From assembly GCF_010365305.1 (NCBI RefSeq), contig NZ_CP048279.1, positions 2,170,001 to 2,234,000 on the forward strand: a stretch of 64,000 nt of DNA, given 5' to 3'. This stretch comes from Staphylococcus sp. MI 10-1553. GTDB lineage: Bacteria > Bacillota > Bacilli > Staphylococcales > Staphylococcaceae. Shown here in pieces: positions 35,645 to 44,248 of this stretch. The notes beneath the pieces are model-generated. The model had not been told where the DNA came from. It was given only the letters and a program-made list of their open reading frames with translations, and did no database searches. Positions within the stretch are counted from its first letter, which is position 1; the number at the start of each line of letters is the position of its first letter. The position numbers were made by a program, and so were the translations under genes.

Positions 35645-35998
35645 ATGAACGGTTATGAAACTCCCAATTTTGTACAGGCTCTAAAGGTTTTGAATGAATT
35701 GTTAGACTTAACCACGACATACGATTTAACCTACGCTCGCGATCCCGAACAAGCCCAAGACATATTGACTATTTTGAAAGCGAAAGTCCACTCGTATTAT
35801 CAACAATCACATCAACCCGTTCATACGCATGCATACAGTTCCTATCCTTACGACCTTTATTATATTTGCCTTTACAACTTGTATCACAATCCATTAGTCC
35901 CTATTGAATTTGGAAGTCAAAGCAAATTGAATCAAAGTTATATCCAACAAATTATACGAACACGTGCTTACTTTCAAATGTGTGCGATCACACTTTAA
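35645..35998 (+). CDS. Uncharacterised 117-aa soluble protein
   Basis: A 117-residue protein of unknown function. It lacks signal peptide and membrane helix. An N-terminal helical half contains FVQALKVLNELLDLTTTYDLTYARDP, and the C-terminal half is Tyr- and His-rich with PYDLYYICLYNLYHNP. AAAGGATG lies 8 bases before the ATG at 35645; two upstream in-frame ATG codons are possible but poorer. A terminator-like hairpin follows at 36029. I know no family; it may be restricted to staphylococci. Confidence 0.6.
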   Translation: MNGYETPNFVQALKVLNELLDLTTTYDLTYARDPEQAQDILTILKAKVHSYYQQSHQPVHTHAYSSYPYDLYYICLYNLYHNPLVPIEFGSQSKLNQSYIQQIIRTRAYFQMCAITL

Positions 35999-36028
35999 AA
36001 CACTGTATGTGCGATTTTCAGCAAATTT

Positions 36029-36062
36029 AAAAAGCGGAATGACATCAGCCATCCCACTTTAA
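36029..36062. terminator. Terminator hairpin
   Basis: AAAGTGGGATG and CATTCCGCTTT pair with G-U pairs and are followed by T on the minus strand. It may serve both the 117-aa gene and the permease gene 130 bases to the right. Confidence 0.65.
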
Positions 36063-36193
36063 ACACGCTTTACAATTAAAAATCGACACGCATATTGAAG
36101 CACGGATTCATCTCAACTATGCGAATATAAGCTCGATCATTATGATATCGCTATGTATCTCTTTCTCAAAATACAATACGATGCTTGTTACTT

Positions 36194-37582
36194 TTATAAT
36201 TTAAAGTCTTCTTTGTCACGTTTATGATAGCCACGTAAAAAGAAAAATACAGCCATAAAACCTAAGAATAAGAAACCGATAATAACAGATACACGTGTTT
36301 CGTTATTAATTAACATTGCAACTAACACCATTAATAGAAATGTGATAGACAGATAGTTTGTCACTGGTGCAAGTGGCATTTTGAAAGGATGGTTTTCTAA
36401 TTTTTCTGGAAATTTCTTTCTAAATTGAATATGGCTAAATAAAATCATAAACCATGGAATCATCCCAGGTAAAATAGATGCACTATAAACATAAACGAAA
36501 ATATTTTCAGAACCATCAATAAATTGTGGTAATACGACATTTAAAATCACACCAATTAAAATACCAATAGATACAGCTAAAACTGTGTAAAATGGTACAC
36601 CGTTTCTCATGACTTTTGTAAATATCGCTGGTAATTGACGATGTTGTGCTAAAGTAAAAATCATACGACTCGAACTGAAAATACCCGAGTTACAGCCTGA
36701 CATCGCTGCTGTAATCACAACGAAGTTAATTAAACCTGCCGCAATCGTAATTCCGATTTTTGCGAATGTTGCAACAAATGGGCTACCAATGTCGTGCAAT
36801 TCATTCCAAGGATAAACCGTTACAATGACAAAGATGGCACCGATATAAAAGATTAAAATACGCCAAATGACGCCGTTTACTGCTTTTTTAATATTTTTTT
36901 GAGGATCCTTCGTTTCACCTGCTGTAATACCGATCAACTCAACCCCTTGATATGAACCGATAACAATAGATAAAGCAAAGAAAAATCCTAACCAACCATT
37001 CGGCATGAAACCACCATGTGCTGTAAGATTGCTAAGACCGATTGGATTGCCTCCGTTCCCTATACCGAAGAAAATCAAACCGAAACCGGCAATAATCATC
37101 AAAATAATTGTCACGATTTTAATCATCGCAAACCAAAATTCAAATTCGCCAAACGCTTTTACAGAAACCGCATTGGCAGCTGTTAACAGAACAATGACAA
37201 TCAGCCCTGGAATCCATGTCGGTAACTCTGGAAACCAAAACTTCATATATGCGCCAACTGCGATGACTTCCGACATCCCTACAACAATCCATTGAAAGAT
37301 GTTGGCCCACGCAGTCACGTAACCTGCAACAGGGTGGATATAATCTGTAGCATAGTTTGCAAATGAACCAGTTGATGGATCAAGATAGACCATTTCTCCC
37401 ATTGCGCGCATGATTAAAAATAAAAATAAACCTGCAACTAAATATGCAAAAATAACAGAGGGGCCTGTCCACGCAATCGTACTTGATGCCCCCATGAATA
37501 AACCGACACCGATAGTACCACCGAGTGCGATCATTTGAATCTGTCGAGAACTTAATCCTCTGTGTAATTGATTATCTACCAT
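36194..37582 (-). CDS. Amino acid permease (APC superfamily)
   Basis: A 462-residue, 12-helix amino acid:proton symporter of the AAT/GABA-permease branch of the APC superfamily. Helix 1 has RQIQMIALGGTIGVGLFMGAS and helix 3 follows MRAMGEMVYLDPSTGSFANYA, with GVELIGITAGETKDPQKNI in the middle, all typical of permeases such as AapA, ProY or CycA. Substrate could be alanine, serine, glycine or an aromatic amino acid. The ATG at 37582 stands 13 bases after AAGGAG; a 12-residue longer frame includes that site and is rejected. It is monocistronic and divergent from the formate channel gene. Confidence 0.87.
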   Translation of the reverse strand: MVDNQLHRGLSSRQIQMIALGGTIGVGLFMGASSTIAWTGPSVIFAYLVAGLFLFLIMRAMGEMVYLDPSTGSFANYATDYIHPVAGYVTAWANIFQWIVVGMSEVIAVGAYMKFWFPELPTWIPGLIVIVLLTAANAVSVKAFGEFEFWFAMIKIVTIILMIIAGFGLIFFGIGNGGNPIGLSNLTAHGGFMPNGWLGFFFALSIVIGSYQGVELIGITAGETKDPQKNIKKAVNGVIWRILIFYIGAIFVIVTVYPWNELHDIGSPFVATFAKIGITIAAGLINFVVITAAMSGCNSGIFSSSRMIFTLAQHRQLPAIFTKVMRNGVPFYTVLAVSIGILIGVILNVVLPQFIDGSENIFVYVYSASILPGMIPWFMILFSHIQFRKKFPEKLENHPFKMPLAPVTNYLSITFLLMVLVAMLINNETRVSVIIGFLFLGFMAVFFFLRGYHKRDKEDFKL

Positions 37583-37878
37583 GACAACGTTCCATCTCCT
37601 TTTGTAACCCCTACTCATATAAAATTGATGTTGAACCGTGCATGTCGCTATTATACTATAAACTATCAGAATTTGAAGAAAAAATTAAAAACGTTAACCC
37701 ATTCATTTACATTCTTATTTTTAACTCCAAACCGCCTTGATGCGCATATATCCGATACACCTTTAACCATTGATATATCGGTCATTCTACATAACACTTA
37801 CGTTATCCTACTAAAAATCACTCTTTTATATGATAGCGCTCGCATAACCAACCGTCGAAATATTGTCACATTAAATTT

Positions 37879-37918
37879 TTGTGATTATATTCACATTATC
37901 TCCCGAATTGCTTATACT
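37879..37918 (+). promoter_or_regulatory. Promoter with overlapping Rex-like operator
   Basis: TTGTGA-TTATAT-TCACAT (37879-37896) differs at two positions from the Rex operator TTGTGAAWWWWTTCACAA. It overlaps the -35 box TTCACA (37890-37895), which lies 17 bases before TATACT (37913-37918). Rex, which senses the NADH/NAD ratio, would thus repress the formate/nitrite channel gene until respiration fails. The rest of 37619-37949 shows no gene with a ribosome binding site. Confidence 0.78.
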
Positions 37919-37949
37919 AGGTTTATTCTTTAAGAAAGGAATCTAATTT

Positions 37950-38792
37950 ATGAAGGATACTAATATTAAATGGGATACAATTTTTTATGGTCGCCAGTGG
38001 GTTTCCAATATTATTGAGACGATTCAAAAGAAAGATGTACTTCAGAGCTTTTATCTAAGGCGTTATTTATTAAGAGCAATGATGGCGGGATTTATTATTA
38101 GCATCATTACCGTTTTTGTATTAACAGTTAAAACGACATTTGCGCCTGACGTAGCGCCTGGTCTAGTGAATATGGCGGGTGCATTTACCTTTAGTTTTGC
38201 CCTCGTGTTAATTCTGTTCACAAACTCTGAGCTTCTGACGAGTAATTTCATGTATTTTACGGTTGGTTTGTATTATCACTTGATTCGTCCGACGCGTGTA
38301 CTTAAAATATTCACGTTATGTTTTATTGGGAATATGATTGGTGCTGTCATTTTGTTTAGCTTACTACGATTATCCAACGTCATGACACCGGATATGCTAC
38401 AAATGCTTGACCATACAGTACAAGTCAAAATTCATGATTATAGTTTTCAAAACATTTTAGTCCGTGCGATTTTCGCAAATTTCTTTATTAACATTGCGTT
38501 AGTCATTGCCATGCAAATTGATGATGTGTTGGCCAAAATGTTTGTCATGATGTTCGGCGTGACGATTTTCGCATTTATGGGCTATGAACACGTCGTTTAT
38601 AATGCTTGTCTGTTTATCGCCAGTGCCATTTATCAAACAGATGCTTTCAACGCATTGCATATGACCAAAAACATTGTCGGGGCTTTTCTAGGCAACTATA
38701 TCGGTGGCGGACTGATTATCGGACTGTTCTATGCTTATCTTAATGATCACGGTCAATTCAAAGCGATTAGAAAAGACAACCAAAAGAACTAA
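37950..38792 (+). CDS. Formate/nitrite transporter family channel
   Basis: A 280-residue protein of the FNT family (FocA/NirC), with six membrane helices after a cytoplasmic N-terminal helix. Recognisable parts are LLRAMMAGFIISI in helix 1, FTNSELLTSNFMY before helix 3 and MFGVTIFAFMGYEHVVYN, which carries the family's conserved central motif with the pore His region. It conducts formate, nitrite or related weak acids as a pentamer. AAAGGAATC precedes the ATG. S. aureus nirC is a described Rex target, and a Rex-like operator lies over the promoter here. The formate dehydrogenase operon 9 kb away is a likely metabolic partner. Confidence 0.88.
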   Translation: MKDTNIKWDTIFYGRQWVSNIIETIQKKDVLQSFYLRRYLLRAMMAGFIISIITVFVLTVKTTFAPDVAPGLVNMAGAFTFSFALVLILFTNSELLTSNFMYFTVGLYYHLIRPTRVLKIFTLCFIGNMIGAVILFSLLRLSNVMTPDMLQMLDHTVQVKIHDYSFQNILVRAIFANFFINIALVIAMQIDDVLAKMFVMMFGVTIFAFMGYEHVVYNACLFIASAIYQTDAFNALHMTKNIVGAFLGNYIGGGLIIGLFYAYLNDHGQFKAIRKDNQKN

Positions 38793-38879
38793 TGCATCGT
38801 TTGAGAAAGATAGGGACATGTCATCACAGATTGTGGTCTATGTTATAATAAGGACAATTCAAAGACTAAGGAGCATATT

Positions 38880-39215
38880 ATGGATCGCGGACGTATCATA
38901 AGAGGTGTTCTCATCTCAATCATTTTAGGTCTACTCTTTTTCTTTCTAAATCAAACACAATCCACCTATACGACAACTGAGTTATTGCTACGCTCAGTAC
39001 TCGTTGCCATTGTTTTTGCAGTATTATACTTCGTCGTCTTCACGATTTTAAGTCACGACACACGAAAACGCACCTATGGGCCGCCCCTGCTTATTGGCAT
39101 CATCCTAGGTATACTAGTTGGGCAATGGCTAGAGCATGCTTTGGTTGGTCTCGCAATAGGTGTTGCAGTCAGCTTAATCGTTGGTGCAATACGACAACGT
39201 TTTTTTAAGGAGTGA
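38880..39215 (+). CDS. Small membrane protein, three to four helices
   Basis: A 111-residue integral membrane protein without a known family. Hydrophobic segments are at about 9-23, 36-58 and two short Gly-rich ones at about 68-102 (LLIGIILGILVGQWLEHALVGLAIGVAVSLIVG divides into both). AAGGAG precedes the ATG. It is 6 bases from the next small membrane protein gene, so they form a two-gene operon. The function is not evident. Confidence 0.68.
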   Translation: MDRGRIIRGVLISIILGLLFFFLNQTQSTYTTTELLLRSVLVAIVFAVLYFVVFTILSHDTRKRTYGPPLLIGIILGILVGQWLEHALVGLAIGVAVSLIVGAIRQRFFKE

Positions 39216-39221
39216 TGAGAT

Positions 39222-39404
39222 ATGTCAACACAGACGATTGGTATGATTGTCATCGTAATTCTTTTAATTAGTTTTCTTCCTAACGCCTATATGTTATATA
39301 AAACCTCAAAGGAAGGCACTGAGAACACACGCTACAAATTAATGGTGGGTGTAGACGCCATGCTATTAGTGTTAATTATTGCTGCCATCTTATTACTAAC
39401 ATAA
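39222..39404 (+). CDS. Two-helix mini membrane protein
   Basis: A 60-residue protein with two hydrophobic helices (about 6-25 and 42-60) separated by a polar turn LYKTSKEGTENTRYK. AAGGAG 8 bases before the ATG and immediate linkage to the 111-aa membrane protein gene support it as real. No family is recognised. A long inverted repeat at 39413 directly after the stop may end the transcript. Confidence 0.65.
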   Translation: MSTQTIGMIVIVILLISFLPNAYMLYKTSKEGTENTRYKLMVGVDAMLLVLIIAAILLLT

Positions 39405-39412
39405 ACAATGCT

Positions 39413-39460
39413 CATGACATCACAACTGAATCATTGTTGAACTGAACTTGTGGTGTCATG
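39413..39460 (+). terminator. Inverted repeat after the small membrane protein genes
   Basis: CATGACATCACAA and TTGTGGTGTCATG pair at 12 of 13 positions across a 22-base loop, followed by a T-rich tract (AACTTTCTCTTT). Confidence 0.6.
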
Positions 39461-39568
39461 AACTTTCTCTTTGTTATTCCAAATGGATAAATGCATCCCT
39501 TGTTATTACTATTCTCCACATTGAAGCCATCCCTTTTACAACAAATGCCACAGTTCACATTCCAAAAG

Positions 39569-39613
39569 AAAAACGTAGATACCATCACCTCAAATGAGCA
39601 TGATACCTACGTT
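39569..39613 (-). terminator. Terminator of the HAD-hydrolase operon
   Basis: On the minus strand ACGTAGGTATCAT pairs with ATGGTATCTACGT (one bulge) and is followed by TTTTTC. It lies just past the 63-aa gene. Confidence 0.75.
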
Positions 39614-39618
39614 TGACA

Positions 39619-39810
39619 TTAAATTTTACCTTGTAAGAAAAAATAATAAATGATTGAAGCAAGCACTGCGTAGACGATGAGTCCTGTTGCAGCGGATAAC
39701 ACATGGATGCGCATCGGAATATGCTTTTGAAAACGTGGCGCTAACACTAAATTGCCGACTAAAATAATCAAAGGCGCCACGATGAAAAATAATATCATTT
39801 CTAAACTCAT
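39619..39810 (-). CDS. Two-helix small membrane protein
   Basis: A 63-residue protein with hydrophobic segments at about 3-22 and 37-58 joined by a basic turn APRFQKHIPMRIH. Its ATG overlaps the stop codon of the HAD hydrolase gene (ATGA), with GGAG inside that gene, so the two are translationally coupled. A terminator follows within 10 bases. No family recognised; link to the hydrolase is by position only. Confidence 0.68.
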   Translation of the reverse strand: MSLEMILFFIVAPLIILVGNLVLAPRFQKHIPMRIHVLSAATGLIVYAVLASIIYYFFLQGKI

Positions 39811-40451
39811 TGTTGAACTCCATTAAAATATTGTGCGACGACTTGACTCAAATCTACATCTTTGGCAAGTAAATCCAATTCCGAAAAATCACTTTGAGCC
39901 GTAAATTGATTTGGGTTTACGATAACATCGAGTCCTGCACGAATCGCGCCTGTCGCACCATTCACTGAATCCTCAATCGCTAAACAATGCGCCGGACTAT
40001 AATTTAATGCTTGTACCGCAGCTAAATATAAATCAGGAGCAGGTTTTACTGTTTCTACATCTTCTCGACCTTTAATCACTGAAATATACTTTTCGATACC
40101 TAGCTTCTGAACTAATGACTCAATGTGATGTCTTGTACTACTAGAAGCGATCCCCATCGGAATATGACGTTGATGCAGTTGTTGCATGAGTTCTAACACA
40201 CCAGGCCTTAAAGGCAGTTGTCCAGCTGTCTCATAATGTTCTTGATAGACTTGAGCTGTTAACGTTTCTCCTAAATGGGTGAGTAAATGTTGGTGAATCC
40301 CTAAAGCTCGTCCGCCAATATTCGAGCGATAAAAGTCTGCACTCATATTGTCATGACCTGCCTCATTCAAATAACGATTCACTGTTTCATATAAATGTTG
40401 TTCGGTATCGATAATCGTACCATCAAAATCAAAAATGACTGCGCGATACAT
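39807..40451 (-). CDS. HAD-superfamily phosphatase/phosphomutase
   Basis: A 214-residue cytosolic HAD enzyme with an alpha-helical cap (about 15-80), subclass I like phosphoglycolate phosphatase and beta-phosphoglucomutase. Motif I is IFDFDGTIIDTE with the nucleophile Asp, motif II is IASSST, motif III Lys lies in ETVKPAPD, and motif IV is AIEDSVNGATGA. The IIDTE sequence after motif I and the KPAPD motif favour a sugar-phosphate substrate. AGGAGGAAG precedes the ATG. Downstream it overlaps the 63-aa membrane protein gene. The precise substrate cannot be set from sequence. Confidence 0.86.
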   Translation of the reverse strand: MYRAVIFDFDGTIIDTEQHLYETVNRYLNEAGHDNMSADFYRSNIGGRALGIHQHLLTHLGETLTAQVYQEHYETAGQLPLRPGVLELMQQLHQRHIPMGIASSSTRHHIESLVQKLGIEKYISVIKGREDVETVKPAPDLYLAAVQALNYSPAHCLAIEDSVNGATGAIRAGLDVIVNPNQFTAQSDFSELDLLAKDVDLSQVVAQYFNGVQQ

Positions 40452-40512
40452 GCTTACTTCCTCCTAAATCCTTGGTCCTGATTCATTCATTCATTGCCAA
40501 AATCAATGTTGT

Positions 40513-41343
40513 TTAAAACCCTGGTGCTAACGTTGCAAATTCATACATAATTTTATTTTGACGATAGTACAGAGATTTAAACCAAATACGATCAATGACA
40601 CCTGAATGTTTGCCCGCTAAATCATCATGTAGTGCAACGAGTTGATTTAATGTGTCATCATTTTCTGTTGCAAGTGCGTGATGATGAACATAACCGCGCC
40701 CTGGTCGAACGTTAGGTCCGTCTTTTTCGATGACTACGAGGTCTGAATAATAACCTTTATCATCAATCGCAACGACTGACTGCTCACCAAATTGCGCTTT
40801 ATCTTTAAAACCTAATGTGTCGCGTAAATAATCTAATGTTTTCTGTGCATCTGCAACGTGAATTTCAATCGTTCCTAATCCTAAAATTTGATATTCTGCT
40901 GGAATGTCATTATCGACTGGATTTTGCCATCCGTTTGGAATCACTGCATCGCCATTCACCATCATGACATATGACAATGTATCTGGATCATCAAAATACA
41001 GCGCAGGTTGTTCCATGTAAGTGCCTCTTGAAATGTTTGTCGCTTTTCCTTGTAAGCGTGCTTCAAAGAAATCAAGTGCTGCTTCATTTGGAACGAGTAG
41101 CCCAATTCTCGCAATCATGTTTGTACCTTTACGCATCGCACCCGCATTTGGAATTTCAAAAAATGTAAGCAATGTGCCTGGTGAATTTTGTTGGTCACCG
41201 TAAAAAATGTGCACCATGCCATGATCATCTTGGTTGACCGTTTCTTTCGTTAAATGTAAGCCTAACGTTTTCGTATAAAATGCTTTGTTTTGATCCAAAT
41301 CTTTAGTGTACATTGAGATATGATGATGTCCAGTAATGTTCAC
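40513..41343 (-). CDS. VOC-family ring-cleavage dioxygenase-like protein
   Basis: A 276-residue protein made of two glyoxalase/dioxygenase (VOC) modules, about 1-125 and 145-270. Module one starts VNITGHHHISMYTKD with the metal His, and module two has GLGTIEIHVADAQKTLDYL with a second His; Glu in MYEFAT near the C terminus completes a likely 2-His-1-carboxylate site. This resembles the MhqO/YkcA/CatE group linked to quinone and catechol detoxification. GGAGGG precedes a GTG at 41343, which fits the usual MKN/VNITGHHH start; the ORF can be read 5 codons further from a TTG. Confidence 0.84.
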   Translation of the reverse strand: MNITGHHHISMYTKDLDQNKAFYTKTLGLHLTKETVNQDDHGMVHIFYGDQQNSPGTLLTFFEIPNAGAMRKGTNMIARIGLLVPNEAALDFFEARLQGKATNISRGTYMEQPALYFDDPDTLSYVMMVNGDAVIPNGWQNPVDNDIPAEYQILGLGTIEIHVADAQKTLDYLRDTLGFKDKAQFGEQSVVAIDDKGYYSDLVVIEKDGPNVRPGRGYVHHHALATENDDTLNQLVALHDDLAGKHSGVIDRIWFKSLYYRQNKIMYEFATLAPGF

Positions 41344-41422
41344 GATACATCCCTCCAAGTCTTATTCAAGTATGATTTAAATAAAGTATATTTTTTATAT
41401 CTAAAGATTGCAATAGATACGA

Positions 41423-41701
41423 TTAGGACACAGTTGGCAGAAGTATGAAACAGACAACACCAATGATGATGATAGATAATGGAAAGACGAGCGTTTGAAT
41501 AAAACGTACTTTTCGTGCTGGTAATGTTGTGCGCAAGAGCCAAGTTTCAATGCTAAAGTTGATCATAGTCAATATCGCAGTCAACGAAAGTAATAGCGTA
41601 AAGCCATTCGGAAAATTCATCAAAAAACCAACTGAAAGCACTAGCATCATCAAAAATATTGAGACCGTGATAAAGTAATTTTGTAGCACTTTAATCATCA
41701 T
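41423..41701 (-). CDS. Small membrane protein, unknown
   Basis: A 92-residue protein with three hydrophobic segments (about 10-30, 33-52 and 68-90) and a positively charged loop RTTLPARKVRF. AAAGGGTGTG lies upstream of two successive ATG codons. No known family. It is separated from the VOC gene by about 80 bases without a visible terminator and may share its transcript. Confidence 0.62.
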   Translation of the reverse strand: MMIKVLQNYFITVSIFLMMLVLSVGFLMNFPNGFTLLLSLTAILTMINFSIETWLLRTTLPARKVRFIQTLVFPLSIIIIGVVCFILLPTVS

Positions 41702-41878
41702 TTTTACATCACACCCTTTTTAAGGCTTCATTATTTTATATATTTAAACATTATTTTCGCACAACCTAATAAAAAAGTAAAACCGCTAGCAATCCTATAA
41801 TAGCGAATCTTAAAAAGAAAAAGAATAGACCTTATCTTATCGCCTTTAACGACATGATACGCCTATTCTTTCTAAAAA

Positions 41879-42799
41879 TTATTTTGATTTTCCTGCCCAG
41901 TACTTCGCTAATATCGGTCCTGTTACTAAATGAACCACACTAAATATTGCGCCTGGTACTGCAGCTAAAGGATTAAAATGAACTGTCGCTAATGACGCTG
42001 CTAAGCCAGAGTTTTGCATACCGACTTCAATCGAAACTGTTTTTTGGTCCGTATAATTTAATTTGAACAAATACGAAAACCAAAAGCCTAATAAATAACC
42101 GATCGTATTATGTATCACTACAACTAAAAAGATGAGCAAGCCTGTTTGAATAATGAGCTCACGACTGCCTGCTACAACCGCGCCTAAAATAACCGAAATC
42201 GCAATAACTGAAATAAGTGGTAAGATGTCTTCACCCACATGTGCCACAGGTTTAAGAAATCTTTGAATCAAAATACCTAATACTAATGGAACGAGTACTA
42301 CTTTAACGACCGAAATAAACATCGCGATAAACGAAACGTCCATCCATTCTTGTGCTAATACAAACATTAAAAATGGGGTCATGAACGATGCAAGCACTGT
42401 TGAAATTGTTGTAATTGTTACAGATAATGGCACATTCCCTTTTGCCAAATAACTAATGACATTGCTCGACGTACCTCCTGGACAACATCCTACTAACAGT
42501 ACACCAATCGCAATATCGGCTGGCAATTGAAATAACTTCACGACCGCATATGCAGAAAGTGGCATAATCGTATATTGTAAAATGACCCCAATTAAGACGG
42601 CTTTCGGTTCCTTCAATATTAATTTAAAATCATCAACTGTAACCGTTAAACCCATCCCTAACATCACAATACCTAATAAATACGGTACAAACGTTCCGAA
42701 TCCTTTAAAAATATCCGGAATTAAAAATCCTGAAATACTTGCCAATAACATCCATAATAAAAATGTTTTAGATGCAAATTGACCTAATCGTTGTAACAT
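41879..42799 (-). CDS. Bile acid:sodium symporter (BASS) family transporter
   Basis: A 306-residue transporter of the BASS family, about ten helices. The crossover-region signatures are GCCPGGTSSNVISYLAKGNVPLSVTIT and IEVGMQNSGLAASLA, which bind sodium. In bacteria the family moves organic anions such as pantoate, keto acids or bile salts with sodium. GGGGAG lies 8 bases before the ATG at 42799; a seven-codon longer ORF is possible but lacks a site. A weak AAAGAATAG..CTATTCTTT hairpin at about 41826-41875 may end transcription. S. aureus carries a sodium-dependent transporter of this type in the same neighbourhood. Confidence 0.88.
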   Translation of the reverse strand: MLQRLGQFASKTFLLWMLLASISGFLIPDIFKGFGTFVPYLLGIVMLGMGLTVTVDDFKLILKEPKAVLIGVILQYTIMPLSAYAVVKLFQLPADIAIGVLLVGCCPGGTSSNVISYLAKGNVPLSVTITTISTVLASFMTPFLMFVLAQEWMDVSFIAMFISVVKVVLVPLVLGILIQRFLKPVAHVGEDILPLISVIAISVILGAVVAGSRELIIQTGLLIFLVVVIHNTIGYLLGFWFSYLFKLNYTDQKTVSIEVGMQNSGLAASLATVHFNPLAAVPGAIFSVVHLVTGPILAKYWAGKSK

Positions 42800-42988
42800 G
42801 GCATTCACTCCCCAATCCAATTAATAATCAGAATATTATCACAAGTAAAAATGGTATACAATACTTTTTATAAAAATATATAGTTTACATGCACAATCAT
42901 TATTTTAACTTTACATCTATAGTCTTACTGAAAATACAAATGACTCATGATACAATGAATACAACAATATTTAAAATGGGGAATTAGA

Positions 42989-43516
42989 ATGATAATCGAT
43001 AAAATAGAGACATTTATTTTAAATATAGATCAGATGACAAGCCGCTTTGCCAGACGAAAATTATTAAAGTTATTAAATGGGATGAACCTCCATGCCACAA
43101 TACAAATGGAATGGTTGAAACATCAGCAAAATTTCTTACTCAAAATTCATTTACCGAAGCAAGCTTTACCCTATTTGATTAGTTTTATGAGCTTCCATCA
43201 TTACCGTATTTACCAAATCGTTCCTTTCCAATTACTTGATACCATTAAACCATTACATCAACGGCCCCACGAGGAACATCGATTTGAAATGATGATTGAT
43301 GGCCTAGACGATCCGTTTATTAAAGATAAAGTGATTGATATTTTAAACGGCGTTCAGAGCGAACGTGTGATTTATAGTTTTGCAAAAGACATTTTGAAGG
43401 TGACGACAACTTCAGAAGTGATGAGTGCGTTAGTTGGCACTTTAGCAACGCGCAATATTGATATTTATCATGCAAACACAGCTGCACGAAGTTTCCACAA
43501 AATGCGTATTTCGTAG
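42989..43516 (+). CDS. Uncharacterised 175-aa cytosolic protein
   Basis: A 175-residue protein without signal or membrane segment and no family I know. The two halves look alike in layout: about 18-78 (RRKLLKLLNGMN.. up to HYRIYQIV) and about 100-165 (KDKVIDILNGVQ.. up to NIDIYHA), each with a helix ending LNG, a basic strand and a helix. This suggests two tandem ferredoxin-like/ACT-type modules, which is inference. GGGGAATTAGA precedes the ATG. It is monocistronic and convergent with the SRPBCC gene. Confidence 0.65.
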   Translation: MIIDKIETFILNIDQMTSRFARRKLLKLLNGMNLHATIQMEWLKHQQNFLLKIHLPKQALPYLISFMSFHHYRIYQIVPFQLLDTIKPLHQRPHEEHRFEMMIDGLDDPFIKDKVIDILNGVQSERVIYSFAKDILKVTTTSEVMSALVGTLATRNIDIYHANTAARSFHKMRIS

Positions 43517-43582
43517 TCTATTCAGTACTTCTCTTTCAGTGGCGTGGCGTCGATGTCATCCCACTGCTTGATTCAATTCATT

Positions 43583-43617
43583 TAAAAAAAACGGCACAGC
43601 GCATTTGCCTGTACCGT
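43583..43617. terminator. Terminator between convergent genes
   Basis: ACGGTACAGGC and GCGCTGTGCCGT pair with one bulge around AAAT, with eight T on the minus side. It serves the SRPBCC gene and probably also the 175-aa gene. Confidence 0.82.
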
Positions 43618-43637
43618 TTACTCTTCATCTATTCATA

Positions 43638-44129
43638 TTAATCCATTTCAAATTCTGCTTCTAATTCACGTTGTAACACATCAAACATCAATTCAAAACC
43701 GTGTGCTGTATGGTCGTGATAAGCTTTCTTTTGCTGTTTATATTCAAGGTTGGTCAATCGGCGTTCTTTAGGTACCATACTTCTATAATGAAACGTCATC
43801 TCTGTCATACCCGGTGACCGTTCTTCAAAATAGACTTCAATCTCATCTACGTGTTCACTCAGTTCCGGCATCTGAATCGTTTTCACAATTTGCTCGCCTT
43901 CTTTTAATGTTTGGTACGTGCCAATGACTTCAATACGTTTCCCTTTACGTAAATCGACAATTTGGTAATGCCCCCCTTCAACAGGATCATTTTCGATTAT
44001 TTGGTTCGTACGGCGTGAAGTCATAAACCAATGTCTTAATTGATCAGGGTCTAACCACGCATGATACGCATTCGAAGGTGTCGTTTTCATCAGACGGACA
44101 AGGTCTATTTCTACCCATTCATTTTGCAT
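43638..44129 (-). CDS. SRPBCC/AHSA1-domain protein
   Basis: A 163-residue soluble protein of the START-like SRPBCC superfamily, AHSA1 (Activator of Hsp90 homologue) type. The pattern is typical: PSNAYHAWLDPDQLRHWF after strand 1, VEGGHYQI, a GTY..L..GE..V turn and a C-terminal long helix HGFELMFDVLQRELE. These domains bind hydrophobic ligands in a cavity; bacterial members have rarely been assigned a function. A five-codon longer start is too close to GGAG, so the ATG at 44129 is preferred. It is monocistronic. Confidence 0.82.
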   Translation of the reverse strand: MQNEWVEIDLVRLMKTTPSNAYHAWLDPDQLRHWFMTSRRTNQIIENDPVEGGHYQIVDLRKGKRIEVIGTYQTLKEGEQIVKTIQMPELSEHVDEIEVYFEERSPGMTEMTFHYRSMVPKERRLTNLEYKQQKKAYHDHTAHGFELMFDVLQRELEAEFEMD

Positions 44130-44248
44130 ATGCTTCACTTCCATTCTCCTTACTTTTCGTTCATTTCGGATGACTTCTATTGTAACTTAAATTTATCAAG
44201 AACTAAATGAAGTTGTGTTTTTATGATTGTTATTAACTCTAAAACCTA

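Noticed and set aside
37568..37933. 121-codon ORF across the permease/channel intergenic region
   Set aside because: It overlaps the permease start and the Rex-controlled promoter, with no start site; composition looks random.
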